Assembly: GCA_032207245.1 (NCBI GenBank)
Contig: CM063499.1
Coordinates: 76,222,478 to 76,286,477 of the forward strand
Origin: Pardosa pseudoannulata
Taxonomy: Eukaryota; Arthropoda; Arachnida; Araneae; Lycosidae
Reading direction: 5' to 3'
DNA length: 64,000 bases
The translations under genes were made by a program, and so were the position numbers. The notes beneath the pieces are model-generated. The model did not search any database, was not told the DNA's origin, and worked only from the letters and a program-made list of their open reading frames with translations. Below are positions 1-10,262 of the stretch, one piece after another; position 1 is the stretch's first letter, and every line of letters starts with the position of its first letter.

Positions 1-1150
1 GCTACATATCTGTAAGATTTTTAATTATACAGCTCTATTATGAAAATAAGAAGTAAATACTATTTGTAAGTATAGTATTACACATTTGTTATTACATTCA
101 TTTCATTAACTTACATCTAAATTCAATTGGTGTTTCCTACAATGTACATTAGGAAATAATAGTATAAGAGAAAGTAACAAAAAACTTGTTTTCCGATTAA
201 TCATAATAAACAGTTATTTCTAAATTCACCAAAATCACAAAAGGCAAGGTAATTCAAAACAACACTACGATGAAAATTTTACATCACAAGCAAGATAGTC
301 ACTCAAAGCTAAATTAAAGTTGAAGAGTACAATTCCTTCTGTATTCACTCATAAGTAATAAATAAAATTGTACAATTCAAACACCTTTTACTGAAAATAA
401 TGGAGTTTAAAAAGGAGTGAAAAAAACATAGATCTGAAATTTTTATGTAGTTTTGTCTTTAAAACCACAAAATATGCAGGATGCAAACAGGTGGCTAAGC
501 TACAATAAGGTGATTTCACGCAGTAGGGCATATATCAAATTATGACAATTTTGACTTTAGTTTCAAACGGAAGGGCAAAACATGAAAATGAATGGGAAGG
601 GCATTATTGTTGTTCATGACGTTGGGACAAATTGTTCTATTCTCTATTGATCAGGATTCTACAAAATTCATACATCGAAATTTCCCCAACAGCTAAATGA
701 TTATTAAATTTTGTCGTAAAATAAGTTTCAACGAAATGAAATACTATCCAATTTCTGTTATTGAGGATCCAAAATCATGATACCAAAATATTTGTTGATC
801 TTATATATTTATTCTCGTCGACTACTTCTGAAGGAAATAACTACCTACTTACTAACTGAAAAGTACCTTCGAAAAAAAAAATAAATAAAACTGCTTGTAA
901 ATTAATAATAAGGCGATTGCCTTATTGCCAAAATTTTGCCTTACGCTATTTTAGAAAAGATTAGGAAACTTTGAGCATCGAAACTTCTCAGTGATTCAAA
1001 AATTAAGGAATTATTATTTTTTTTATCAGTTGTTATATAATAGTGTGAAATGCAAATTTAGTTCCTTTTATAATTACAAACTATGGGGAAATGAATCAAA
1101 GATTTCATTTAATTACGTTCTCAAAATATGATAAATATGCTTTGATATCT
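1..1150. other. non-coding flank upstream of the BAG gene
   Basis: I see no gene, repeat family or RNA here. It is AT-rich unique-looking sequence with stops in all frames. It could hold the distal promoter of the BAG gene or the end of a gene lying to the left. Confidence 0.5.
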
Positions 1151-1254
1151 GTCTTTAGTCTTTCATTTTAGTGAAAAAAGGAGTGTGTTTACGGAACCTG
1201 TGGAAATCTGTAACTCCTCCTACTTTCACTACAAGCCTACTGTACGGTTATACA

Positions 1255-1280
1255 CCAATCAGCTTTGCTTTATATTTAAA
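1255..1280 (+). promoter_or_regulatory. possible core promoter (CCAAT plus TATA-like)
   Basis: A CCAAT pentamer (1255-1259) is followed by TATATTTAAA at 1271-1280, about 140 bp upstream of the BAG start codon. The spacing is plausible for a core promoter, but such matches are common in AT-rich DNA. The start site is not known. Confidence 0.2.
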
Positions 1281-1378
1281 GACATTTTGATTCGTTCTTC
1301 TGTCAAAGGGCGTAGTCTCATTATAGTTTCTCCAGTTGAAGAACGCAAAGTTGAAAACAAAAAGTAGTTTCGCGCTAG

Positions 1379-1401
1379 TTCTAGAAACTTCCAGTGGTTT
1401 C
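1379..1401 (+). promoter_or_regulatory. heat-shock element array
   Basis: Five-bp-spaced units read TTC (1379), GAA (1384), TTC (1389), a weak Gtg (1394) and TTC (1399). The first three form a perfect alternating nTTCnnGAAnnTTCn HSF-binding site. It ends 17 bp before the ATG of the BAG gene, so it lies in the proximal promoter or the 5' leader. BAG3-type genes are known heat-shock-factor targets, which fits. Confidence 0.65.
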
Positions 1402-1417
1402 GGCAAGCACTTTAAAA

Positions 1418-1546
1418 ATGAGTTTTCGACGGATTCCGTTTCAGTTTTCTTCGACAGATCCTGGCGAGCGACAACGTGAATTAGAAAAGCGTTTTGGTTT
1501 ATCGAAAAATAAGATGTATGTTGAAAATATGAATCATATACCGATG
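1418..1546 (+). CDS. stv: BAG co-chaperone coding exon 1
   Basis: Forty-three codons from the ATG to an ATG|GTAAGT donor, ending in phase 0. The encoded start (MSFRRIPFQF) is basic and hydrophobic, and the exon ends NHIPM. No known domain falls in this exon. Confidence 0.8.
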
Positions 1547-4379
1547 GTAAGTAACCTTTTGTTATAAATTTGCAATTTTCTGACAATTGTTATGTTGGTG
1601 GGTAGATTAATATTTAACCCATATTACGTATAAGAGTTATTTAATCGAACATTATTTATTAATTATTAAATTGTATATTCAAATACATCATTTGATTTTA
1701 ATTTCGAACAGAGATACGCAATAGCTTGACACGTATCTTTAGTCTCAAAACTTATCACGAGTAGAGTTCCTATTTGTATTGTTTTTTAGCCCTACTTTTA
1801 TTGGTTGAGTCTAACCACAAATGATTTTTATGTTAACTCTAAAACTTTGTGATTAAATATAATTCCTTCTTTTCGATGTATTATATTTTGACACCCGATT
1901 TGTACTATAATTAACTCTTAATATAATGTAGCTATTACTTAAGATTACTTGATATCTAAGCGATTACTTAAGTTGCCTCCTTGAATATTGGTTAAGGAAT
2001 TAATTTATTTTGTAACCTCTTGAGAGAAATTCTAAATATCCTAAAAGTTTAAAGGGATCTTTATCAATATCAATGATCTTTCAGTGATCAGTTAAACATA
2101 CATGTTTGTCTATATAAACATACATGTAGACAGATTTTCTTAGTAATTTATCATTGTAGGTGTGGTTAAATGTCAATAAAGTTAAAAGTAAATTTCACTT
2201 TCTTGATTGAGATTGAAATGGCTATGTAATTTTTGGTCTGGTTAATGAATATCCACCTTAAATCTCTCCCTTTTTCTTTTGCTTTTGAGTTCTTTCTTTT
2301 TAATTTTCAATATGGTTTTTATTTTATATAAATATAACCTTAATCATATACCTTCAAAGTGATAAGCTCTTTTATTTATTTATTATTTTTTTTGTAGAAA
2401 TAAGTGCTTTGCCTACTGATTTTTTGTTACCTGAAATACTTGTCACACATAAGCTTTATTTATAAGGAATAATACTCTAATTGTTGAACACAATTATATT
2501 TTATTGTAAACTTTATAATCAAAAAATTATTTTAATACTTCATTCCTGTATCACTTACATGAGATAGGTATTATGTTAATATTTTTAAAACTGCAGTGGT
2601 AATTATTCAAATATTTGATTGTTATACAGGTGTTAAAATTTTATAATTGCAACATGTAATGAGTTTGCTAATGAAATTTGTTGTAGTGTAAACAGTATAA
2701 TCCAATGCTACAAGTATAACATAATTCACTGTTATAATTTTAATGTAAGATATGTTTTTAACATCTAGTGTGAAGTAGTCTGCTTTTGTTATATTCATGC
2801 ATTTATATTTCAAAATATAAACTGAAACAAATTAAAGGACTAGTAAATATTTTTTGCAATGTATATAATTTCAGGCTATGTGATTGACTATTATTGATTT
2901 TGATAGTAAGTTGGAAATTATTTTTAAAGTATCAAATAATTATTAGCACTTTCATATTTCAGTTATTCCTTGTATTTGGAAGATACAATGTTTTAAATAA
3001 ATTGATAAAATTGAAAAAAATTTTTTTGGGATTTTGGCTTATGGTAGAATCCCAGTTCCATAGGCTGGCTGCGATGTTTTTGGCAATATTTTTCTACAAG
3101 TGATCAGCAAACTGTTGCCAAGTGATGTTTACAATTTATACTTCATTTTGTATTAAGTTTTTACCCAATTTTAAAGCATATTTTGAACAAAATAAGGTTT
3201 GAAATTTTTCTAAGGTGAATACAAATATAAATTAGAGTTTAATGTATTTAAATGCACTTTTGTGCTGTTTATTAAACTAAACAGTGTGAAAAATATAAAC
3301 ATATATAACAAAATATAAACATAACTTGATTATATTTAGGTGGTTATACCTGTAAAATACTTATATTTATAAAATTCTGATTTTATTCAATAAAATTAAT
3401 TTTAAACTATTGAATAATTATAAAGTAATGAAGTATGTTGCAAATTACTCTTAGAAATTTAGCTTAAAACCAGGAAAAAAAGAATGGAGCAATTGGTTTA
3501 AAGAAATTATTATTTAAAATTCTAAAGAAAATGATGGGGATAAAGGATTTTTCTTGTGCAAGGAAGGCAAAGGCCCACTTGACCTCACTATTACCAATTG
3601 GCAAAATAATATAATTTAAAAAACAGTGTAATGTACTATAAAATATTTTAAAATGTTTCTACTTTGTTTGGTATTAAAATTAGGTACAATTTGAATAAAA
3701 AGGTTTGAAAAATATAAATGTGAAATTTAATTAACATTGCACTTACCTAAATTAGGTATCCTGTGTATTTGGAGAATACAATTTATTTACTAATATTTGA
3801 CAGTACAAAAATGTGCTTACATACATTAAAAACTTAAGATTTTATTTGTATTGACTTAGCAACTTTTCAAACCTTTTATTGTTCAAAATATGCTTTGAAA
3901 ATCATGTATAAAAAAATTACAAGGGCATTATTGAAATGGACGTTAAAAAATCCAAATTCAGTGGTCTTGGAGTATTGTTAGTTATGAGCCAATAACAGTA
4001 AGCTATTTTAATCACATGTTATTCTCCCCAATACCCTAAAATAATGGTGCCGATTGACACAATGCCTCTTTTATGGGTGGGGGGTGGGGTGGCAGAAGAG
4101 TCCGAAAAGATAAGCAAGGTTTGCCAGAAAACTGGCTTCTAGTATTTGGCGATATCACCCATGCCTGGTGTGCCCAGTGAAATAATTTAGGCAGGCCCCC
4201 CAAACTGGGATATGCCCTGGCTTATTTTCTATAATATAAATTTACAAAGGTAAGCATAGAATTGAATGTCACACTTGTGATCTGTGTGTAGAGACATTTT
4301 AATTGAACTCTACATGCTCTCAATTGTATTGGTGTCTTAAATATGTTTTTTTTTTTAAATGTTTTTATGTTTGGCAGTG

Positions 4380-4416
<37 letters not shown>

Positions 4417-6186
4417 ACTATTTATTTATTATTATTATTATTTTTTTATTAAAGCTTCGAACAAATTGATACGATCAGTATAAAATCCATGTAAAATATA
4501 TATTGATACCTGAATCTTATTTTTATTGTTCCTTTTTAGAACTTATGTGGCTGTAATTATTGAGTGTTTATAATTGCTTAATTCATATTTTGTTATTGTT
4601 TATATTTTTAGGGCTCTGGTTTAAGAGATTCTGGTGGTTATTCTAGTCCCAGACTTCAGCATAGGGTTCCAATTTTTGTAGATGGCTATGATCAACCTAA
4701 TAGATCTTCGGTGGATTCTCGTTCTGAGACCAAGAAGCCTAATGTGAGAGTTATTCCAATTGAAGTAGAGGGAGCAGTGCCTTCTACAAGACACAGAACA
4801 TTCTCGGGTCCTGCTGGTTTTGCTAAAGAGTGTAAAGAACAGTCATTACCCCCAAGAGATGACATGTCTCCATTAAAACGTTCTATGCAAGACCTAACAA
4901 AACCTACAAAAATGAAAACCACTGCAGGGCCGAAAATTGTCAACATTCCAATCAAAGTGGAAGGAGCTGGTTCAGTCAAAAACAATTCTACAAAATCTCC
5001 TGTCCAAAAGGTTCATCCTGAAGTAAATGGGTGTGATAAGTTTAAGAATGTTAAGGAATCAAAATCAACTTCTGAACAAACACCTAAACCTGAACTTGCT
5101 GAAGAACAGAAAATGAAAATCAATATAAATAATGCAGTGAAAAAAATTGAAAATATACTGGAAGAATTCAAATCTTATGAACATGATGTTAAGGAATTTA
5201 GTGGAACAGCAAAAGATAAGCAGTATAGATATTTAGATGAGATGTTAACTAGATGTATGTTGAGGTTAGATGATATAGACACAATGGGAAATGAAACTGT
5301 TAGATCTGCGAGGAAAAATGCTGTTAAACAGGTTCAAACATGTATTGATATGTTAGAGACAAAGATCAGTAGTATAAAGGAGACTGAAAAGACTGCAGAA
5401 AATGGAGTTCAAGATGAGAACATTTCTGGTGAAGAGTCAAAACTGAAAGGAGACGTGGTAACCACTGATGATCAAATGCCAGTTTCAGAATCATCAGATA
5501 ATATTGATCAAACTGAGGTAAAGGATGATCAATTGAAGGATATTGCAAAATCTCAAACAAGAGATTGTAATAATTCAGTAGTAAGTACTCAAGTTGAACC
5601 ATCTCAAGATGCCACTGTTAGTGAAATAAAGTCGGGAGACAAATTTGAGGATAGTAATATTAATGTTGATAACACATGTAAGGTACCAGAAGTGACTGAT
5701 GTAGAAATGGTAGAAGCTATTGTTAATCCTGAGTCAGCAGCAAGCAAGTCAGTTGAAAAAAGTGAAGAATCCGTAACATCTAACGAAGTATCTTCCAGTA
5801 ACTTGGGTGATATCGAAAAAGCCAAAGTATTGGATGATAGCAAGGTTTCCTTGTTAAGGGAAGTTGAAATGAAAGAAGTAATGTTAGAGGATAATAATTC
5901 AGAGAATGTTGAAATGTCTGAATGTCCTGACGTGCCTCATTTAGAAGTTCCTTCAGCAAATCCAGAGCTAACAATAGAGGATTCAGTTTCACAGCAAAAA
6001 GATGTTGAAAAGACATTAAGCAAGTTAAAGGATAAGGCCATAATTGCAGGCAATAATGAACTTCCATCCATTCCTAATAAAGAAACAGAAAATTCAGGAA
6101 CTGACACTTCTGTCACTGGACTGTGTGAAACACAGACAGACTGTCACAAGCTACAAAATATTAATGAAACTGTTAGTTCCAAATAA
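1418..6186 (+). CDS. stv: BAG-domain co-chaperone (starvin/BAG3-like), two exons
   Basis: Join 1418-1546 and 4612-6186, 567 residues. The BAG domain (about residues 212-296) follows the three-helix pattern, with the conserved late segment RSARKNAVKQVQ; this domain binds the Hsc70 ATPase domain and promotes nucleotide release. Before it lie I/V-P-I motifs: VPIFV (62-66), VIPIEV (90-95) and NIPIKV (154-159). They resemble the IPV motifs by which BAG3 holds small heat-shock proteins. No WW domain is visible, unlike vertebrate BAG3, which matches insect starvin. The C-terminal half is acidic, Ser/Glu-rich and probably disordered. The start was chosen for its AAAATG context and because both exons join in phase 0 over canonical GT/AG sites. 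Role inferred from family: chaperone-assisted degradation with Hsc70 and HspB8-like proteins in cytosol and muscle. Confidence 0.88.
1547..4611 (+). other. intron 1 of the BAG gene
   Basis: A 3,065-bp GT-AG intron with a T-rich acceptor (tatttttag). It is mostly plain AT-rich sequence. A G/C-richer island at about 4020-4215 includes a G-run tract at 4075-4092, and a TA dinucleotide array lies at 4383-4412. No coding sequence was recognised. Confidence 0.75.
4383..4412. repeat. (TA)n microsatellite
   Basis: About 15 uninterrupted TA units inside the BAG intron. Confidence 0.95.
4612..6186 (+). CDS. stv: BAG co-chaperone coding exon 2
   Basis: This exon carries residues 44-567: the two IPI motifs, the BAG domain (about nt 5115-5370) and a long acidic tail ending at TAA 6184-6186. 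Opposite-strand open frames across it are shadows. The whole 3' two-thirds of the protein is uninterrupted by introns. Confidence 0.92.
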   Translation, partial: GSGLRDSGGYSSPRLQHRVPIFVDGYDQPNRSSVDSRSETKKPNVRVIPIEVEGAVPSTRHRTFSGPAGFAKECKEQSLPPRDDMSPLKRSMQDLTKPTKMKTTAGPKIVNIPIKVEGAGSVKNNSTKSPVQKVHPEVNGCDKFKNVKESKSTSEQTPKPELAEEQKMKININNAVKKIENILEEFKSYEHDVKEFSGTAKDKQYRYLDEMLTRCMLRLDDIDTMGNETVRSARKNAVKQVQTCIDMLETKISSIKETEKTAENGVQDENISGEESKLKGDVVTTDDQMPVSESSDNIDQTEVKDDQLKDIAKSQTRDCNNSVVSTQVEPSQDATVSEIKSGDKFEDSNINVDNTCKVPEVTDVEMVEAIVNPESAASKSVEKSEESVTSNEVSSSNLGDIEKAKVLDDSKVSLLREVEMKEVMLEDNNSENVEMSECPDVPHLEVPSANPELTIEDSVSQQKDVEKTLSKLKDKAIIAGNNELPSIPNKETENSGTDTSVTGLCETQTDCHKLQNINETVSSK

Positions 6187-6427
6187 TATCTAGTTATATA
6201 TATTTCATTGTTGCTTATTGTAGATGCTTGTAAATAAGTGAAAATGTATATATTTATTAATATTGTATTAAACTTTATTTCTATTCATTGTATAAATTTG
6301 TCCTCTTTATTTCCTCTCCGAAACTGCATTTATAAATGTATTTGTAAACACAGGCTACTTTTTGTGTTACTATCCTTGATTGAAGAATATTTGGTTATAA
6401 CCAAAATTTACCATAAACTACATTTAA
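6187..6427 (+). other. proximal 3'UTR of the BAG gene
   Basis: AT-rich, stops in all frames. A weak ATTAAA signal lies near 6266. Stronger AATAAA signals appear only inside the following transposon relic (about 6935-6940 and 6967-6972), so the transcript may end in transposon sequence. Confidence 0.4.
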
Positions 6428-7156
6428 CACGGTTCTCACGGTCCTTAAAAGTCATTAAGTACTCCTTAATTTTAGCTTTCACTTTTAAGGGCCCTTAAAA
6501 CTACTTAATTTTCATCAAAGGTCCTTAAAAACTCCTTAATTTTTAAATTAAAATGCAATCAATTTCTCCATTGATGTGATCCGCTTTCTTCACTTCCTAT
6601 CAGTTTTAGACGCATTCTCCTAACTTTCTAGTTTTTGTAAGATCGGAGTTATATTTGCACAAAACTGGTTCTAAGAATGCCAGTACAGGTGATAAGTACT
6701 GTTCAAAGAATATATATATTAAGAATATATAAAATATTTGTTAATGTTCATAGCATTCTTTTACATTTTCTAGTCAAAAGTGCAGTATTAATAATAAAGA
6801 ACATCTGCAAATACATATGTTTTCAGTGTTTTACTGTAGTAATTCAGAGTTCCTTGATATTCTTAAAAAATTATGAAAATACTTCCAGTTTATTAGTACT
6901 TTTTATGGTCATGAACTAGAAATCTTATTTGACAAATAAATCTTTCACATACTGAAAAGGTTTAAAGAATAAAGTCAGCTGCCCTCTCCTAATAGTTAAC
7001 AGTCATACAGATTTTAATTGAGCAAAGCATGAAGGGTGCAGTTGGGGTGTAGATATTTCAGTTACTTATGGAAGTTTAATTTTCCTTGCATTGAATGTGA
7101 TAGAAAAGTCTTAAAACTTTCTTCTTTCCCAGGCAACATTAGGTATAATCAGCCAG

Positions 7157-7191
<35 letters not shown>

Positions 7192-7511
7192 CATTTTTAA
7201 ACCTGAGAAAGTACTGTTTATAATATTGTATTTTATTCATAACTTATTTTTAGTTTGATTGCCAAAAACTTTTATCAAAATTAGTTTTTGTCAAATAGAT
7301 TTATCTTATATTAATTTTTAGGCATTTTTAAAAACTTAATTCTGAAATATTCTAAGGCATTTATTGAACATGCCTTGTCTGGTTCATAGTCATTAAAATA
7401 TGTTCCTCAGGAAATAGGGTTTATGTCGTTATGCTGTGTATTTCAAGATGGTCCTTATAAAAAGTTACTTTGGTCCTTAATTTTTGTTCTGGAAAAAGAG
7501 TGGGAACCCTG
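6428..7511. mobile_element. degraded hAT-like DNA transposon
   Basis: The left end reads CACGGTTCTCACGGTCCTTAA and the right end, reverse complemented, reads CAGGGTTCCCACTC followed by AATTAAGGACC. These are imperfect terminal inverted repeats of the CAGGGTTCCCAC hAT type. Both ends carry repeated 'ccttaatttt' blocks. Target duplications are blurred (ATTTAA is visible on both sides). It contains a (TA)n run and no transposase. It sits just after the BAG stop and may form part of its 3'UTR. A related single end occurs at about 31202-31255. Confidence 0.55.
7157..7185. repeat. (TA)n microsatellite
   Basis: About 14 TA units inside the hAT relic. Confidence 0.95.
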
Positions 7512-8040
7512 ATTTAAGTAATAAGTTATGTATATGCCTTTGTAATGAGTATGAGATTTACATTCATTTATCATTTTGAGTATTGCACATTAGTCAATTA
7601 CAAAATTCTTTAGTATAAAGTGAAAAACTTTATAAAGTTTGAGCTGTTTAAAATTGGTATTACAGTTATTTGTATTTTAACTGATTACTTGGAGGAGGTA
7701 TCTATACTATTGGTACCTAAGTGATATATTTAGTATTTAATCACTTGTACAAAAATTTTTACCAAGCAAGTAATTATTTTGTATGATCATGAGTCATTTT
7801 TAATAATTAAAGTCTGTGTCGGTTAGCTTAAAGTAATCAGTGAGCAGACTATTTAAAAGTTCAAAATATTTTGGAAACGGCTGTTCAGTTTATTGAGTAT
7901 ATTTTTCTCAAATACAGCTTATAGCAAAGGAAAATTAATCGCCAAATCTATTTAAATGAACAGAAATGTTACGAAATCTTTTTATTTATTTAACAAACAG
8001 TGGTCTAGACATGTCTGTTTTACAAATTTGAGAGCTCAGT

Positions 8041-8146
8041 TCAATTGGCTTTTAAGAAAATTTCTTTAATAAAGGATAAGAAAATTCTAAATATCAATTG
8101 GCTTTTAAGAAAATTTCATTAATAAAGGGAAAGAAAATTCTAAAAA
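8041..8146. repeat. 53-bp tandem duplication
   Basis: Two adjacent 53-bp units, both beginning TCAATTGGCTTTTAAG, at 8041-8093 and 8094-8146, differing at only a few bases. It directly abuts the left flank of the next transposon. Confidence 0.85.
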
Positions 8147-8154
8147 TTGTACTA

Positions 8155-9034
8155 CAGTGGACTCAGCTTAATGTGATAACTTTGGGACACCGGGATTTTG
8201 ATAACAATAAACAATATGCAAAATTAGATAATTTTACCCTCCTTTAATTCACACATACTAAATTTCAAAACAAAATGAAAAAACACACCTTATATTTATG
8301 TACTGTATATTATCCTTTAAAATATAAGAATTATACATGATTAAAAAAAATTGATCAATTGTTGACTGACTTACAATTTTTCTAAGAAGCTTATTGATAA
8401 ATTGTTCGTAATCATAATGTTTTTTAAAGTCTTCGTAGCGGTGTTGTACTCTGTTTTAACACTTTCATTGCAGTTCAGAGACTAAGAAATGTTTTAACTG
8501 CTCTGCAGCATTGTGCTAACTCATTTTTGGTAACTTTATAACAATTTAAAATTTCGATCTTTTGTTTTAATGTTCAATAATTTCACTTTCTGGCTTCCAT
8601 ATTGACAAGCTGCATGTAAGCGAGCAAGGCATAAAATGTGGAGATACTCCTCAGTTCATTTAAGAATGCTTTACCTTCTGCTTATCTGACAACCCTTGAC
8701 CACCAGGGTGTCCGTATTTCTGAAAAATTCCAGGAACGTTTAATTTCCCACTCCTTTGATCATTCTGTATTTCCTTAGGTGGAAGAGGGAGAACTTTTGT
8801 TAAATTAAACAGCAGCGAAAGGAAAGTAAAGATTGGGTTCCTTCTGAATACATTGGGAATATTCCTCTGCCAGTTAAAATGAGGTTTGAAAACTGATAAC
8901 ATTAACCAGTGTAACAATCCCATAAAGAGATAATTTTAACATAAAAATGAATAGAGAAATTCAGGACCAAGTGATTTTAATAACAATAAACGATTGATAG
9001 CAGTAACCGCGATCATATTAAGCAGAGTCCATTG
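8155..9034. mobile_element. TA-flanked pogo/mariner-like MITE
   Basis: The left end is TA|CAGTGGACTCAGCTTAATG and the right end, reverse complemented, is TA|CAATGGACTCTGCTTAATA. The terminal repeats are about 24 bp with few mismatches and the target is TA. The termini also carry matching AATAACAATAAAC blocks. I find no recognisable transposase, so it is non-autonomous. Confidence 0.7.
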
Positions 9035-9036
9035 TA

Positions 9037-10254
9037 TTATTTTAAATAAGTAAAATTGTAAATATTTTTTTCACTACTTGCTCTTGAATAATAAAACCTA
9101 AATATACAAGTACACATATTGTAGTATTATAGCCACCCACATGTTACAAAGGATAGTATTATAATATTTCATCGAGAATGAATAAGCTGCAATTCTATTC
9201 CTTTTCAGTTGTAATTTTGACTGCTGCAGTATTATTTTCATAATAAATGGACTTACGTGATATTCTAATAATCAAATGTCAGCTATATTTCTTCAGTTTT
9301 TTTTTAAATTTTAGAATAACATGATTATGACAACATTAACTTTAGTTCCTGCTTAATAAACTAAATTAATTAAATTTGCATTGTTGTTAAAAACTGAGTG
9401 TTGGTTAATTGCCTTTTACAAGTATTCGACTTCTTTTTATTTATAATTTAATGGATAGTATTTACACTAGTTTTAAATTTAGCCATTATTTTTTAATTGT
9501 TAAATATAGATATGATTTAAGTAAATAAAATTTAAAACTTTTAAAAGGTAGACTGCATATTGCTAATAAAAAGATGTCAAATTTTAGCTTGTCAATAGTG
9601 ACTACATATTTAAAGTTAGCAAGTTAATTTCACCTTTTTAAAAATAAGTGTATAAGCTACATTTGCTCAGATTATCATACCTCAATCAAGTGGTGCATGG
9701 AAGTTTTGAAATCAAGGGATAACTTTTATCTTCCATTTAGGGTAAAAAATGGACCCTGAATTTCATTTTACAGCTGCACTGACAAATGGTATTGCAGTGC
9801 AGAAAGGAAGTGAAGTATTAAAAATATGAGAGCTTTTTCTTGCATGGGTTTTTAGTGGTTTGTAACAATATCAGGAACCACTGAAAACTTATTGCAACAT
9901 TTTGAGGTCATATCTTTTTTCAAATAAATATGTCTTGACTTTTTGATTTTTACATTCTTTTATGATTTCAGTCACCATAAAGTTCTACATAAAAATTGAT
10001 CATATTCCTCATGAATGTTAAATAGTGACAAGAAAATGATATAGCCTGAATGAAATTTCCCTCCCTGACTAACAATATATTTCCAAAATATTTTATAGTG
10101 CATATAACCTTGGAAAAGTTAACTGTAAACAAGATATTAATGGTACTTGTCTTAACTCACTTTGCACTTGGTTATTACAAATTAGATGAAAGTGGCAACT
10201 AGTCAATCACTTACCATTTCTTGATAAATATGTAAAACTTTATTTTTCTAGGTT
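9037..10254. other. unannotated AT-rich spacer
   Basis: No gene or clear element was seen. The only structure noticed is an 8-bp stem with a 13-nt loop (CTGCACTG/CAGTGCAG) at 9774-9802. Confidence 0.5.
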
Positions 10255-10262
10255 GTTTAGAA

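Noticed and set aside
5366..6067. Minus-strand open frames across the BAG exon
   Set aside because: Shadows of the acidic coding tail; no splice or start context and no domain.
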